Notes: generated by a model not told the origin, from the letters alone. DNA of 64,000 nucleotides from Epiperipatus broadwayi (GCA_028023455.1 JAQFVV010006543.1:184001-248000); one strand, 5' to 3'; shown: positions 34,031-46,537, counted from the stretch's first letter. Program-made: numbers and translations.

Positions 34031-37000
34031 TATTGTACCCTCCTCCCCCGTCGCCTCTCTCCAAAATAATCTATAATAATGTTTAAAATATATTCCGGGT
34101 TCTCTCTAGCTCAGTCTTAACAAAATGAATGAAATTAATTTATTAAAATGATTACTACTAGCTCTAAACTTTAAAATATAAATACACTTATATTATTAAA
34201 AATTTATTATTTTCATGAGACATGGAGCGACGACACGGGGAGCGAGACAGACTACATTGAGATATATCCACATGATACTATCCCAATGGCATAAGAACAC
34301 TATACTAAATAATCAACTTATGGTATTCTTATGACTTTCCAAGCTCTTTGCATTACGATTAAGATAATAATCATATCTTATTATTCTTTGTAATAATAAT
34401 CTAGCTCAATTAAATAATTTAAGTACATAAATGAAATAAAATCAAATCAAATAAATCTCAGGTTCATAAATTGCATTTAAACTGATTTAAATTATGGTAG
34501 TAAACTATGAGAAGGGAATTTTATGTCATAAATTCACTACGTAACAACTAACAATAATAAATAAGAATAATGATAATAATAGTATAATGTAATCCTATTT
34601 CTTCTTAAATGAAATAAATAAATAAATATTACGTTCGTGGTAGTATTTAATAATCTGACAATCAAAATACGTGTTGTAATATTAGCATATAATTTATTTT
34701 AATATTGTGGCAACCAACTTATGACCAATAAACAATATAATTATAATCCTTTAATTTTATCATACAAATAAATTTTCAAAAATTATTATAACACTTTTAT
34801 GTTTATCTACTTTGTGCAAAATTATATGTCTGTTGCAATTATAAATGTGTATTGCGATATCATGCATTCGATGTGGAGAAATATAACTAAGACACGAAGC
34901 TTACAAATAAATTTACAACATAGTTTATTAATAATTATACAAATAACAATATTTACATTATGTACATCGGATATCCCTACTTTCCTGTTACAAAATTACT
35001 TTACTAGTTTATCTCTTAACATTAAATTTCTACTTATTTTATTTTTTAACTCTTATACAGTATTATTATTATTAGATATCTGTTTTTAGTTTAGCTTGTT
35101 ACAAAAATGTATCTATCAATAATTATCATTACTACTTTATATCTCTATTAATTTTAAAATTATATTTTTACAAAAATTTTACCTTCGTAGTAAAATTATA
35201 CAAAATCATAAAATTCTATTTTTATATTATTCGTATGGAATCCTAAAAATTCAAACCCTTCTTGACATTTTGATGTTCCGTTTTATTATTGACCATACAA
35301 TAATTATTAATCCAATACTTATCCAAGCCTTTGCTTCGTATGGTAACTACAATCATTAACATACCATGCACAAATACATATATCTGTTACACATTATTGA
35401 ATCAATTTTCAACCAACATGCAATCTCTATTTTTAAATATCATATAAAATATTAAAATTTATTATTACTTTTAAAAACTTTGTTTAGATTTTTCCTTTAA
35501 AATCTTATATTCCTTTCAGAATTACTTTTTAAAACTATATCATATGATTCTTCATCTCTTTATGACATTTATACTTTCACTTTTAAAATAACAATTCTAA
35601 CTCATTCTAGTAAATAAACTATTCTTACATAACGACAACCTAGCCTCATTTCTATTTTATGTATCATTTCTATAAAATATCTTTCTGACGATGTATATTC
35701 ATGAAACAGGGATAGCGAAAATAGATGCGCAGGATCAAAACAACTAGAATGTTATCCGTCATAAAACTTGACAATGATGGCACAGTGAATTTAAAGAACA
35801 CCATAGAGGAGTGACCTTTATCTGTCTATCCACCTCTACTATAGGAGTGATGCTAAAGCTATTCCTTCAGCTTTATATAACATCAAAAAGTTTCAAAAAT
35901 ACGTAAAAAACACTGTCCAAAATATATGTGTTCAGTGATAGGACTTAGTTAGCTATACTGAAATCACACAAAATACTATGATCCAAATATTTGATTTTTC
36001 TTATTTCTTGGCAAAAAAACATCATCTTGGTTTCCTCTACACCAGTACTACCAAGTCACTATCTGATTTTATTTCTCTAGATTTATCTATGCAGTACATC
36101 GACAAATTTCTGTCTACATTTCTAACAATAATAAAATTCACTTTTAGTTCAAACTATACAGCTATTCTTAAGAAAATCTTTTACTACTTATCTCGTATAT
36201 TTATAATATACCAACTATTTTAAAATCATCATGAATATTTTGCAACATAAAAGTTCAAAAGAATCACATAATTATTATGATACTTATTATTAATTATATT
36301 TTTAAAACAACTTATTGCATGCACATTTAAAATTACTACTATCTCAAATATATGTTTTAATGTTGGATAAAAGGTGTACTTATAATTTAAAAAACTTTCA
36401 TACATCATTCTTCATTAATAGATGACCTAAAAAAAAATACATTATGCATTATCAATAATATCACAATTACCAAAACGATCTCTATCTTCTTGATCGTATT
36501 CTGAAGGCTTCACCATTCCATTACTTCTTGTAGATATTTAAAACTTTCATACATACATTTTATTTTTATAATAATATTTCTATCATTCTATTAAGCTATT
36601 ATATTTAAAATCTCATTATTCTTAAATTCATGTTTATATGTTTCCCTAAGCTAATATAGAATTTTTATATTTTAAATACAATCAAATAAAAATATTAAAT
36701 TATATTTACGATACTGCTTTGTCGAACTTGCTTGAAAATTGTTCATAGTAAAGCTAAAAAAAAAAATATATACTTTATTTTTTCTTCAGTCACTTAATGT
36801 TCTATAAAAAAAAATAACTCTGTTTAATAATCTTCATCGACGATGATCCTTAGTTTTCTCAATATTTTATACACTTATTAATTCTTGATATCTCCTTCAA
36901 CATAGTCTGCTAGCTTTTTCCCGCGCGCTTGGTTTCCCCCGATGCATCTTGTAGATATTTTATTTTAATCTTCAATAATTTTCTATTTCCCTGGATCCAT

Positions 37001-38548
37001 TTTTATTTAGTCATTTAATTTTAGATTTCTTTGATCAAACATTTTTTTCATTAAATTCTTTGTAATATTTTCTCATTTCTCTTATATAAAGTTTTTCGGC
37101 TCCTCTCAATAAAATACTTAATAGCACTTTTATATTAGTCTTTAACTTTTTATTTACTTTAACATTCTGGAACTATAGTTTTAGTAATGTTTCCCTTTTA
37201 AAATAAACACTTTTCTTCATTATTATTTTTCTTGGTACTAGAACGCATATTAAAATTTTGTTCATAGAGAATAATTTAGTTTTAAGATAGCTCTGTAAAT
37301 TTATCGTCATAAATTGTTCTTGACGATCAGCAGCTTCTTTTTCAGATTTTCACATATCGTCCCAATTGTATTCCTTTCAGTTATAAGATTAAGTTTTTGG
37401 TTGTGTACAAATAAAGTGGCATTAAGATGATTTCCAATTATTTTTCTTTCAGCAATCACTTTAAATATTTTTTCTTGTACTTCCATGTTACTGTAGGCTT
37501 TCTGGTTAAATTTGAATAAAATTTCCTGGTAAGATCACTTATAAAATTAGAAATTCATGTCTTTGCAGTCAAAAATATATTATATGTTACAGAATAACTT
37601 TTAGAATAAATCCAAAATTATAAATTTATATTACTTTCAGCTGCGATGTTACCAGCTATCAAATGTGTTACTTTCTCTTTCACTTTCACATCACTTCTCC
37701 CGCTCTGTATAATTCTTAGATTTTGTCTCTTAATTTTACATCCTTTGATTGGTTAATATTTATTTTAGCGCGAACAATTTATTCATTTTATTTTGATAAC
37801 AGAATGGATGTTTTTAAAATTAAGAATTGATGACGTAATGTCTGGAATATTTCCCAGACTAATATTATTAAATTCAATTATAGTTTTTATAAAAAATCAT
37901 CTAAGTTTTAAAATAATTATTAAAGCAATATTTAATATTTATAACTTTCATTTTAATGATCGATGGCAATTATATCTAGTTTTAAATTCACACAGTTTAT
38001 TATTATTTTACCAAGAATGTGTGTGAAGGTATTTAATATACGGTCACGTGTCTACAAACTCTATAAAAATGATTTTTTATTTACGTCTTGGTTTAAATTA
38101 CCAAAACTGATATATTTTATAAAATTTGGAAAATAATTTATAATGTTAAACTAAATATAACTCTCACCATCCCAAAGTTTATTTTAAATTATACTCTATT
38201 AAATTTGATTATTAAATACAATTATAACATTACATTTCATTTATTTAATTTATTAGTTTTTAAATATTATACTAAATAATTGATATACTTTTAACTATCT
38301 ATAGCTGTATTATTTTATATGGCCAGCTTTCACAACCATAAGCAATGATATTTAAGCTTTATTTAATTGTTTTCTTTTAAAATAATTTATTACACTGTTA
38401 CCTACCAGGTATTTTAGCTTTAAATTGTACTATAAAATCTCATTCTCTTATTATTATTTATATCTCTTACAAATATAACTTAAAATTTAAAATTTTTTAA
38501 TAATTGACCTTTCTACCCTACCTATGACCTACAGACAAGGGCACAATA
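34031..38548. mobile_element. 4.5-kb TIR-bounded element nested in the 3' LTR
   Basis: Sequence absent from the 5' LTR, bounded by TATTGTACCCT (34,031) and its imperfect inverse AGGGCACAATA (38,538-38,548), and set in TA-rich DNA on both sides. On rejoining, about 30 bp of LTR (the GATGTCTCTTCATAAG region) is missing. Terminal inverted repeats and a TA-rich target suggest a cut-and-paste DNA transposon, but no known transposase motif is readable, so the superfamily is open. The interior is unusually C-poor/T-rich on one strand and has only short frames (34,799-35,089; 35,978-36,223; 37,793-38,026; minus 37,307-37,486). Confidence 0.6.
37307..37486 (-). CDS. Unrecognised small reading frame in the nested element
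   Basis: A 59-codon minus-strand frame beginning MEVQEKIFKVIAERKIIGNH and ending CENLKKKLLIVKNNL. Composition is charged and helix-prone, unlike the hydrophobic noise frames around it, and the same frame is open further upstream of the Met. It could be a leftover of the element's own gene. I do not recognise it and cannot exclude chance. Confidence 0.15.
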   Translation of the reverse strand: MEVQEKIFKVIAERKIIGNHLNATLFVHNQKLNLITERNTIGTICENLKKKLLIVKNNL

Positions 38549-38550
38549 TA

Positions 38551-38818
38551 TATATATGTTCTCTCATTAGACATTGTTCCCCAGACCTTGAGATTGAGCT
38601 AGTCTGGATTGGATACCCAAAGAGTGTTCACTGAACCCTAGTTTTCGAGAGGTATAATTCTTACTAAATGGATAAGACTGGCACTTCGAGAGGTATAATT
38701 CTTATTAATGGATAAGACTGGTGCTTGAGATGAGATTTAGCCCATGCTCATAGTGCTTGAGATGAGATTTAGCCCATGCTCATAAATATACCTACTCAAA
38801 GCTTAGGAAAATAACCTA
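38551..38818 (+). mobile_element. 3' LTR, right part, with internal duplications
   Basis: Matches the last ~200 bp of the 5' LTR (28,178-28,378). Two stretches are duplicated in tandem here but single in the 5' LTR: the CGAGAGGTATAATTCTTA block (about 38,646-38,690 and 38,695-38,730) and the GAGATTTAGCCCATGCTCAT block (about 38,722-38,752 and 38,753-38,783). Confidence 0.8.
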
Positions 38819-38819
38819 A

Positions 38820-41800
38820 CAGATCATCTAATTATCACTCTCTACATTTTACATTATCAAATTTTTGCCAATCTATATATTTAAAAAAAAATATCTGTTT
38901 TTTTTTTTTTAATCACCACTAAGTGATGCAAAAATGCTATATATTCACAGCTAGTTAAAATATAATGTACTTCCAAGTAATTTATATAATACATTTAGCT
39001 ATGTCTCTCTATGTGTGTACATGTGTGTGTGTCAAAAACCCAATTGATGACACAAACATTCCGTTACAGCATATGGATATATGAAAATATTTTATAATTA
39101 GGGATTACTTTTTTTTTAATTTATCAAATTCTGTATTCACAATATGTTCCAGAGATATTACCCATCCAAACACCAATTGTGCAATGAGTGTATTATAATC
39201 TGAGACTGCATACAAGAATTGGGTATTTTTTACCTTTGAAAAACATCATGGATGCAGAATTTAATAGATATAAAAAAATGGAATTCTCATTTTTTTAATT
39301 AGTTTGATCTATGTTAATCCATTATCATATATATAATGGTCAAGGAATGTTTAAAGTATTACCATATCCACTGTATATCATATGTATAGTATAATGGTCA
39401 AGGAATGTTTAAAGTCTTACCGTATCTGCTGTACAGGGTGCCATCATGCCATTTGAACCTGGAATATTTATATAGTAGGCAGATATGTACTGCTAAAGAT
39501 CCAACTTTATTTTATTATAAGTATATATTGACTGTTAGCCCTTGTCACTAGCTGAAGGAGACACAGAGATTCTTAAAAAATATATTTTTAATATTAAAAA
39601 AAAAAAAAATAAGCCTCTTCCAGTAATAACACACAAAAAACATTTATAAATGCATATATATAAATATTTAAAATTGAGGAATAAATTTAGATTTTACAAT
39701 TCATTTTAAATTATTTGAAGTAAATCCACACAGATGGACATTTTAATACCACACAGATGGACATTTTAATAATATTTTTACTTAAGAATGTTGCATATAC
39801 ATAGGCCACACAGATTATGCAATTAAAACTTTTCAAATATTCAACCTCAGGCTAAAAGTTCGTAGCCAAATCAACATTCATTTCCTGATATACGAACACA
39901 ACAAATGTAATAGGAAAATGCTAACATAAAACCATGCTGTCAAGAATGTGCATCTGCAGCATGATATTGTTTGAAGGACATGATCCTCATTCAGTACAGC
40001 AATGTGCGTCTGTTTGGTGAAGGAATTATGTATATAAAATATTTAAATAAATGCTACATATGGGAGAGCGGTTTATTGCTGACTTACATTCCCTATCTAT
40101 AGAGCTAATGGAAAACAATATCAAAGGAAATACTTCTGTGTCCATTGCAACACAATGACTACCTCTTTGGGTCATGCATTTAATTGGGCTATGCCTTGTA
40201 TGCTAACATGCTTCACCTTACATTGATATAAACACCCATATATCCCTCCACCAGCAGTGACCTAACCATGAAACAAATAGTCCAAAATTAAACCTCTGCA
40301 AAATAAACATAAACGATTTTAAATATAAAGTTATTAATGGAATTGCAGAGGGAAATTTACAATAAAGTAAACCCAATGGCAATCATCATAAGATACTGCA
40401 TTGACACCAACAACTTAAAAGATATTTGAATAAATATGTTTGGACACTCAGTATGATGTATCATATTTATCGATATATATATTATGCATATGAAAATCTT
40501 AAGAAATAACTAACATAAATATTAACAAATCTATGCAGCCATCTACCACCAACTTAAATTTAATACATTTTAATTAACACATAACACAAACAAAAATGGA
40601 AATGATTAATTAAACATATGCATAAAAAAATTATTATTAATAATTGATTTGGAATTTTTCTTTTTAAGTCAGATAAGAGTTCTTATTTTCAGTTAATAAT
40701 TGTAAATTTGAAAAAGTTCATTTCAGATAAACACAAAAGTTCATACCTTCCGGATTCTGGCAGATTTAGAAAATCCATATTCATGATCACTTTCATAGAT
40801 TGTCCATCCTCCTTGGAAACGAAGCTACTACTTGCCATTCATTTGGTTAGGAACTGTCATCATGAGGCCTCAACTGGTTGTCAGAAAATTAAATCTATTG
40901 CAAGACCCCTTCAGAAAATTAAATCTATTGCAAGACCCCTATATCATGGAGTCTGCAATACAGCTACAGCTCATATATAGCTAATAGTCAGATTCTCGAA
41001 CAATAATTATTTTTTGCCTTTTATACTTTTATGGTTCTTTTATCAGAAATCCTATGGATCGAACTAACATGATGTCACTGACTCTAATGCTCCATTTACA
41101 ATCCATGCTGTGGCTTCATGCTTGCATTGGTCAATCTAATTTTTTTATTCTTTTTTCTGATCTTTCAGTTATTTAAGTGCCCCAAGGGCTAGTTGGATTT
41201 AAAACAATCATTTCCATTTTCTAAGCTTAAACATGGTAGAAATCAACATTTATTTCTATTTTCAAAAAAATAAATCTTTATATCTTTACTTTTTTTTTTA
41301 CAAAAAAATATTTTCAATTATTTTTTTTTCTTAAAATAGTTTTAAAGTTTTCCATCTGTGTGATCTATATATGTTAAACACAACTCTTAATTTTCTTTTA
41401 GTTTTTAATAAAACACTTTTTATTTAAGATTTATTTCCCCCTTATTTCCCCCTTTATGTATTAATTTTAAAATAATGTAACAACATATGTATACCGTTAC
41501 AATAGATATGCATAAGATGAAAAATCAAATGAAAAATCAAAACACAAATTCATTTTAATATATATTATTGTTTTATTATTAAGGGTTCCACTTTCTTAAA
41601 TGTTTTGGTAAACTACATTCTTTTCCTTTTATTCCTTTTGTGTTTAATATATATATTTTTTCACAATCACGTCCTGCCCTTCCATCTCGGTTTGCAACTT
41701 GATCAGCTTCTGTATCACTTTTTCCATGGCCAGAATCTCCTCCCTGTAAAAATTCTCGTGCATTTCTGAAAATGTAAACAAACATATATGTGTACATATT

Positions 41801-42250
41801 CAATATGCATACCAGTAAATTGAAAATAAGCATAATAAACTATTCTTTTTAATAATTTTAAGGCAATTCAGCTAATAAATTTTCCAATTACATTAACTGT
41901 CAAATTACCCGAATAATATAAAAATCTACTTACTTATTATTCAGTATATGTAATATTTTTGTATGGACAATCATAAATTTTGCTTGCTATTATTGCAGCA
42001 CAATCAACCTATGAATACCATATGGAAGATCAATTAATTTTAAAGCTGAATTAAATGGTGTTGTCTTAAATAGTCAAATAAGAGTTCCTATTTAAAATAG
42101 TTTTTTTTACGTAATACAATTTAATATTTAAGACGATGTAATGATTTATTTTATGTTTTAAATTCTAATCAATCTTTGATTTTAGTGAAATATTGGTGAT
42201 GACTTATGTATCATCTTATTACTTGACACTGCTAAGCATTTACAGATTTC
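38820..42250. other. No gene recognised; several small tandem duplications
   Basis: AT-rich DNA. Exact or near-exact short duplications: TAATGGTCAAGGAATGTTTA (39,335 and 39,392), CACACAGATGGACATTTTAA (39,728 and 39,751), and an exact 30-bp direct repeat (40,881-40,910 and 40,911-40,940). The 84-residue minus frame at 41,579-41,833 (contains GGDSGHGKSDTEADQ) has no family I recognise. Confidence 0.45.
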
Positions 42251-42254
42251 GTTT

Positions 42255-42560
42255 CACTTAATACACTGTACAGGCTTACACACACCTGCACATATATATG
42301 TAATATATAAGGGATTCAAACTCAGACTTTTATACAACCCACAACTTTCCATGCCATCTCATATTGCTGACCCACCTGATCACATACATGTTGAAAAGAT
42401 CAATAATCACCAATATACATATTTCGTGCTAAACTGACACTCATCAGTTGGGCCAGATTACCATCTCCACACATATATACAATCAGTGCTCAGCTTTATA
42501 TTAAGATAGCCAATCTTCATAATTTAATGAACAGGCTTCAAACTACTCCAACACACAACT
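42255..42560 (-). repeat. Family M repeat, copy 1 (inverted)
   Basis: Inverted relative to copies 2 and 3. It contains a hammerhead core on the minus strand (42,410-42,451) and a box B-like motif on the same strand (GAGTTTGAATCC, 42,323-42,312). Together with copy 2 it makes a long inverted repeat (arms about 42,258-42,490 and 42,607-42,830). Confidence 0.75.
42410..42451 (-). ncRNA. Hammerhead ribozyme, type I-like (family M)
   Basis: Minus strand: CCAA (42,451-42,448), CTGATGA (42,447-42,441), stem II GTGT..GCAC with four pairs (42,440-42,426), GAAA (42,425-42,422), stem III ATA-TG-TAT ending at U 42,415, cleavage residue A at 42,414 (an AUA↓ site is allowed by the NUH rule), then TTGG (42,413-42,410), which pairs with CCAA. 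All invariant residues are present. Stem I is only 4 bp. Confidence 0.55.
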
Positions 42561-42599
42561 CTTAACTGTCCATTTCATTGAAAATCTGATGATGGAACT

Positions 42600-42830
42600 T
42601 TCAAAGCTGATTGTATATATGTGTGGAGATGGTAATCTGGACCAACTGATAAATACTGGTTTAGCACAAAATACATATATTAGTGATTATCTTTTCAACA
42701 TGTGTATGATCAGGGTCATCAATATGAGATGGCATGGAGAGTTGTGGGTCATGTAAAAGTCTGAGTTCGAATTTCTTATATATTACATATATATGTGCAG
42801 GTATGGGTATGCCTGTACAGTGTATTGTTA
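42600..42830 (+). repeat. Family M repeat, copy 2
   Basis: Plus-orientation copy forming the inverted repeat with copy 1. The ribozyme core is decayed (CTGATAA at 42,646-42,652; CAAAA in place of GAAA). The box B-like motif GAGTTCGAATTT is at 42,763-42,774. Confidence 0.7.
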
Positions 42831-42959
42831 CATATTAAAACATAGTGCATTAAAGGTCTGCCCATTCTTGAATATGTATGCAAAAATGGATTATTCTCTG
42901 GTACATGATGGGTCAGATTGATTAATGTCAACATGGGTAGGATGACAACTTTGGCACTA

Positions 42960-43275
42960 ATGTGAGCTTTGAACATTCCATCATCAGATTTTCACTAAAA
43001 TGGATTGATAAAAAGTTGTGGGTTGGAATAGTTTGAAGCCTGTCCATTAAAGTATGAAGATTGGCTATCTTAATATAAAGCTGAGCACTGATTGTATATG
43101 TGTGGAGATGGCCATCTGGACCAACAGATGAGTACTAGTTTAGCATGAAATACAATTATTGGTGATTATTTATCTTTTCAACATGTGTGTGATTAGGTGG
43201 GTCAGCAATATGAGATGGCATGGAGAGTTGTGGGTCATGTGACAGTCTGAGTTTGAATCCCTTATAAATTTCTTT
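42960..43275 (+). repeat. Family M repeat, copy 3
   Basis: Plus-orientation copy with a fuller 5' part (CCATCATCAGATTTTCAC, AAGCCTGTCCATTAAAGT). The hammerhead-like part is CCAA, CAGATGA, a stem, GAAA (43,147-43,150) and TTGG (43,159-43,162), with U4 changed to A. The box B-like motif GAGTTTGAATCC is at 43,249-43,260. Confidence 0.7.
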
Positions 43276-43279
43276 TCAG

Positions 43280-44945
43280 TAGAATTATCATGAAATATTA
43301 GTTATTTCTTATATGCTTTTTCAAAACACTATGCATATGAATTTTTCTATATATTAAGTTTCTCTATGGTAAATGTAATATGACTAAAAGTAAAAATTGT
43401 TTATTTCATCTTAATCCATTTAAATTAAAATTGATGTATTGGAAGTTTTAATTATTTGTTAGTTGACATAAATTTTGCAATTCCTTGTGGTTATCTAAAC
43501 ATCATTATTTTCAACCTTTATTGTTCCACTGCATAGTTAAAATCTTTCCAAATTTGATCCAATTTCTTCATATTCCAATCTTTCTTCTCCACAACAAACC
43601 AACAAACTTCCTTATACATATCGTTGTATATCTATACAAACCAATTTTTATAGTTATTGCTAGATAACAGATAAATGATGTATTTGCTTCTGGTTTAATT
43701 ATTATTAGATTTTGATTATTCCTTATATATTTGTATATTCATTGCATAAAAAATACTATAACAAAGAATAAAAAATAAAATTAACTTAAACAAGCCAAAT
43801 ATAATTTCTAGTATATTCATGTTTATCAAAAACAAAAAAGAAAAATTACAGTATTTTATCATTAAAATTAAAAATATATACATCTTTTTTATTATTTGAA
43901 TACTATTGGCTCTCTAATTTATCACATTGGCTCTCTAATTTATCACAAATTCGTCCTTAGAAATAATTCAAAGCCTCCTTAATGTTTTACTTTCTCTCAT
44001 TTCTTTCTTTACAAATCATCTTAACAATACTATAATCAAAACCATATCAATATTCCCTTTCATGACGATAAAATACTGTTCTAAATGTTTGGCATACCTA
44101 CAAATATTAGTTGAGTTAAAACCAGATTTTACCGTATCAGAAATATAAATTTTCCAATTTTTTTCAAATTCAAATTTATATTAACATTGCTTCAAAGCAA
44201 AACAGCTCTTAAACTTATAAATTTATATAACATTGGTATTTCAAATCTCACATTAGGCATACCCTTAATATTGACTAGTATAGTAGTCATTTTATAACCT
44301 GATAAATTAGGTTTTCACCTTATTTTTAAATTTAAGTAACAAATGTCCTCAATTATTCCCAAGCCTTTTAGTATACAATTTAATTCCATATTGGATTCAT
44401 TAAGTACATTATCAATAACAACATGTGATGCACACAAATATGCTGTCAACGCATTACAGATCTAATATTGGAATGATTGTATCACCTCATAATATTTATG
44501 GTAATTCTAAAATATATAGAACAACAGTCATATTGTAATTACTTTTATCACTCATATTTTATAAGTTCCATTGTAAAGTATTCATGGTAGAGCAGTGGAT
44601 TCGGAAATGCAGGTTGCTAGGAAATATTCTGATACCATCTCAATTTTTTTTCAACTGATATGTTTTATTTAATAGTGACATTATCTTCTTGTTTTTAATG
44701 CCAATATTTTTTTTTATGTTTCACAATTTTGCATTTCGTTGGATTTAGACTGCCATGGATTTTTTTTTCTAACTAAAAAATTCCAGTTGGTCCATAATAC
44801 TACCCAAATACAAGAAAATTTACAGAATTAATAAAAAAAATATTTTTATTAAGGATATTGAAACCCTTTTAAGAATGATATATACAATGTTTAGTAGATC
44901 ATCTACAAAAATTGAAAAACTTAATAACTTTGATTTGTAAGAAGA
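43280..44945. other. No gene recognised
   Basis: AT-rich DNA with one short direct duplication (TTGGCTCTCTAATTTATCAC at about 43,908 and 43,928). A tRNA-like phrase at 44,587-44,635 (TGGTAGAGCAGTGGATT.. GATACC) may be a degenerate SINE head but is too weak to call. Confidence 0.4.
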
Positions 44946-44949
44946 TAAT

Positions 44950-45470
44950 AATAATATGCCCATGTGTGTGCATTGGTTTTATGTATATATGTATTTTGGC
45001 ATTGAATTAATTATGTCTTGTAAAAATATAATATGGTTTAATAAGTTTATTATTTTTTGGGAAATAAAATATCCTAGGATATAAATGCTAGTATGTGCAC
45101 ATATTTGGATGTGTATTAGGTAGACCCATGTATATGTTAAATGAATCATTATTTATGTATTATTAAAATGAATTGATTTTTACTTTATTAGTTAGTGACA
45201 ATTCTAATATGCTAATTTTAAAATGTTATGGCACTGCATGTCATGCAAATGTAATATGGTTTAATAAGTATTATTTTTTGACAAATAAAATATCCTAGGT
45301 TATAAATTCCTGTGTGTGCACATTTGAATGTGTATCAGGCAGACCCACATATATGCTGAATCCAGCCATTATTTACGCATTATGAAAATGAATTGATTTT
45401 TATTTTGTTAGTTAATGACCATTCTAATGTGTTACTTTTAAAATATTATACAGCACATCTGAGTGCTTAT
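44950..45470 (+). repeat. Two tandem copies of a ~224-bp unit
   Basis: The units share TAATATGGTTTAATAAG (45,028 and 45,252), AAATAAAATATCCTAGG, GTGTGCACAT and AAATGAATTGATTTTTA. They lead directly into the diverged family X copy 3. Confidence 0.75.
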
Positions 45471-45479
45471 ATATAGATG

Positions 45480-46362
45480 TGTTTTAGATAAATCTATTGA
45501 GATATATGTAACTTACAGTGTAATAGCATATTTTTGTATTATTTGAACCAAAATCAGAATGCTGAACTTATAGCATACTCAACAGACCTGAATTTAATTT
45601 TATTATTGTTATTAATAAATTTATATTTCATTAACTTATTCCAGTGAATTCATTCAATCCTAAAATAGGTTTAAAATATTATAAATTATTATCTCTTGCT
45701 CACAGTATCAGTTACAGGGCTCTTGCACAATGAGCTGGATTCATGCATAATGTTCATTTATATAAATTAGGGTTTATGTGTAGTATTTTTGGACATCCAG
45801 ATGATTTGATTATTTTTCTGTAATGCTGATTACCACAAAAGAATATGCTTTGATGTCCATGCACTACCTTTTACTTTGAATTTTATTTTATTATTTCTTT
45901 AGAAATTTAGTTTATAATTGTCCAATACATTAATGGTACTAAGTGGCCAGAGGGCATTGATGATGATCAGCATGTTTTAGTATCCCAGCATTATTTTTTT
46001 AATTGATATAACCTTATGGATTAGCACTTAAGTTTGTACATCAAATTATTGTTAATGTAATCTTCTCCTAACTTGTCAAGGGCTACATAATTAGCATTGT
46101 CTATAATGTACCACTTCCAAATCCAGTCACAAGGTTGATTATTGATTTATTTATTATTATTCTCTATAATACTGGTGAACTCATAGTTAGTTCTTATTTT
46201 TGCTGAATTCTTACTCCTCATTCATTCATTTTTCATCATATTCATTTCATGATCATTATCATTCATGATTTGTATTTGATTTTATATTTAAATTTTGTAT
46301 TAGCTGAGGTTGATGATTTGCCATCACCCAAGTTCACCCCTATTTCTCCATACCATTACAAT
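45480..46362 (+). repeat. Dispersed repeat family X, copy 3 (diverged)
   Basis: Matches copies 1 and 2 in the same order (ATCAGAATGCTGA/ATCAGAAAGCTTA, GAGCTGGATTCATGCA, TTTGGACATCCAGA, TGATGATCAGCATGTTTTA, CCCAGCATTATT, CCAAATCCAGTCACA) but at clearly lower identity. It ends at CATACCATTACAATATA next to a (TA)n tract. Confidence 0.75.
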
Positions 46363-46413
46363 ATATATATATATATATATACATTTGTATTTTATTTATA
46401 TTATCTATTAATA

Positions 46414-46537
46414 TTATATATAGAGTAAGTTAAAAACAAACTCTTATGAAGCTTCAAAAATACCCTCAACCTCAGACCGCGGTTTCTGCCTCTAGCATCA
46501 TCAGTGAGGTGCTAGGAAATACTTACTCTATATATAA
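46414..46537. mobile_element. 124-bp hairpin element enclosing a hammerhead ribozyme
   Basis: Perfect 17-bp inverted ends (TTATATATAGAGTAAGT at 46,414-46,430 and its inverse at 46,521-46,537) enclose the ribozyme at 46,469-46,510. It may be a minimal non-autonomous element, or the terminal hairpin of the family X copy just upstream. Confidence 0.6.
46469..46510 (-). ncRNA. Hammerhead ribozyme, type I (best copy)
   Basis: On the minus strand, in order: ACCTCA (stem I, 46,510-46,505), CTGATGA (46,504-46,498), stem II TGC-TAGAG-GCA (46,497-46,487), GAAA (46,486-46,483), CCGCGG then T and C (stem III ACC/GGT; U16.1 at 46,476, C17 at 46,475), and TGAGGT (46,474-46,469), which pairs with ACCTCA over 6 bp. 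Every invariant core nucleotide is present, and the cleavage triplet is GUC, the preferred one. Stem III is very short and self-complementary, as in the metazoan type I ribozymes that cleave as dimers. Self-cleavage is predicted, not shown. Confidence 0.8.

Noticed and set aside
41579-41833. 84-residue minus frame with GGDSGHGKSD as a nucleotide-binding protein
   Set aside because: GHGKSD resembles a P-loop only loosely; no other ATPase motif surrounds it.
42586-42600. CTGATGATGGAAC motif (also near 42,984 inverted and 55,998) as extra hammerheads
   Set aside because: CTGATGA is present but no stem II plus GAAA follows at the right distance, and there is no stem I pairing.
44587-44635. tRNA gene
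   Set aside because: Only a box A-like phrase; no cloverleaf arms and no convincing box B.
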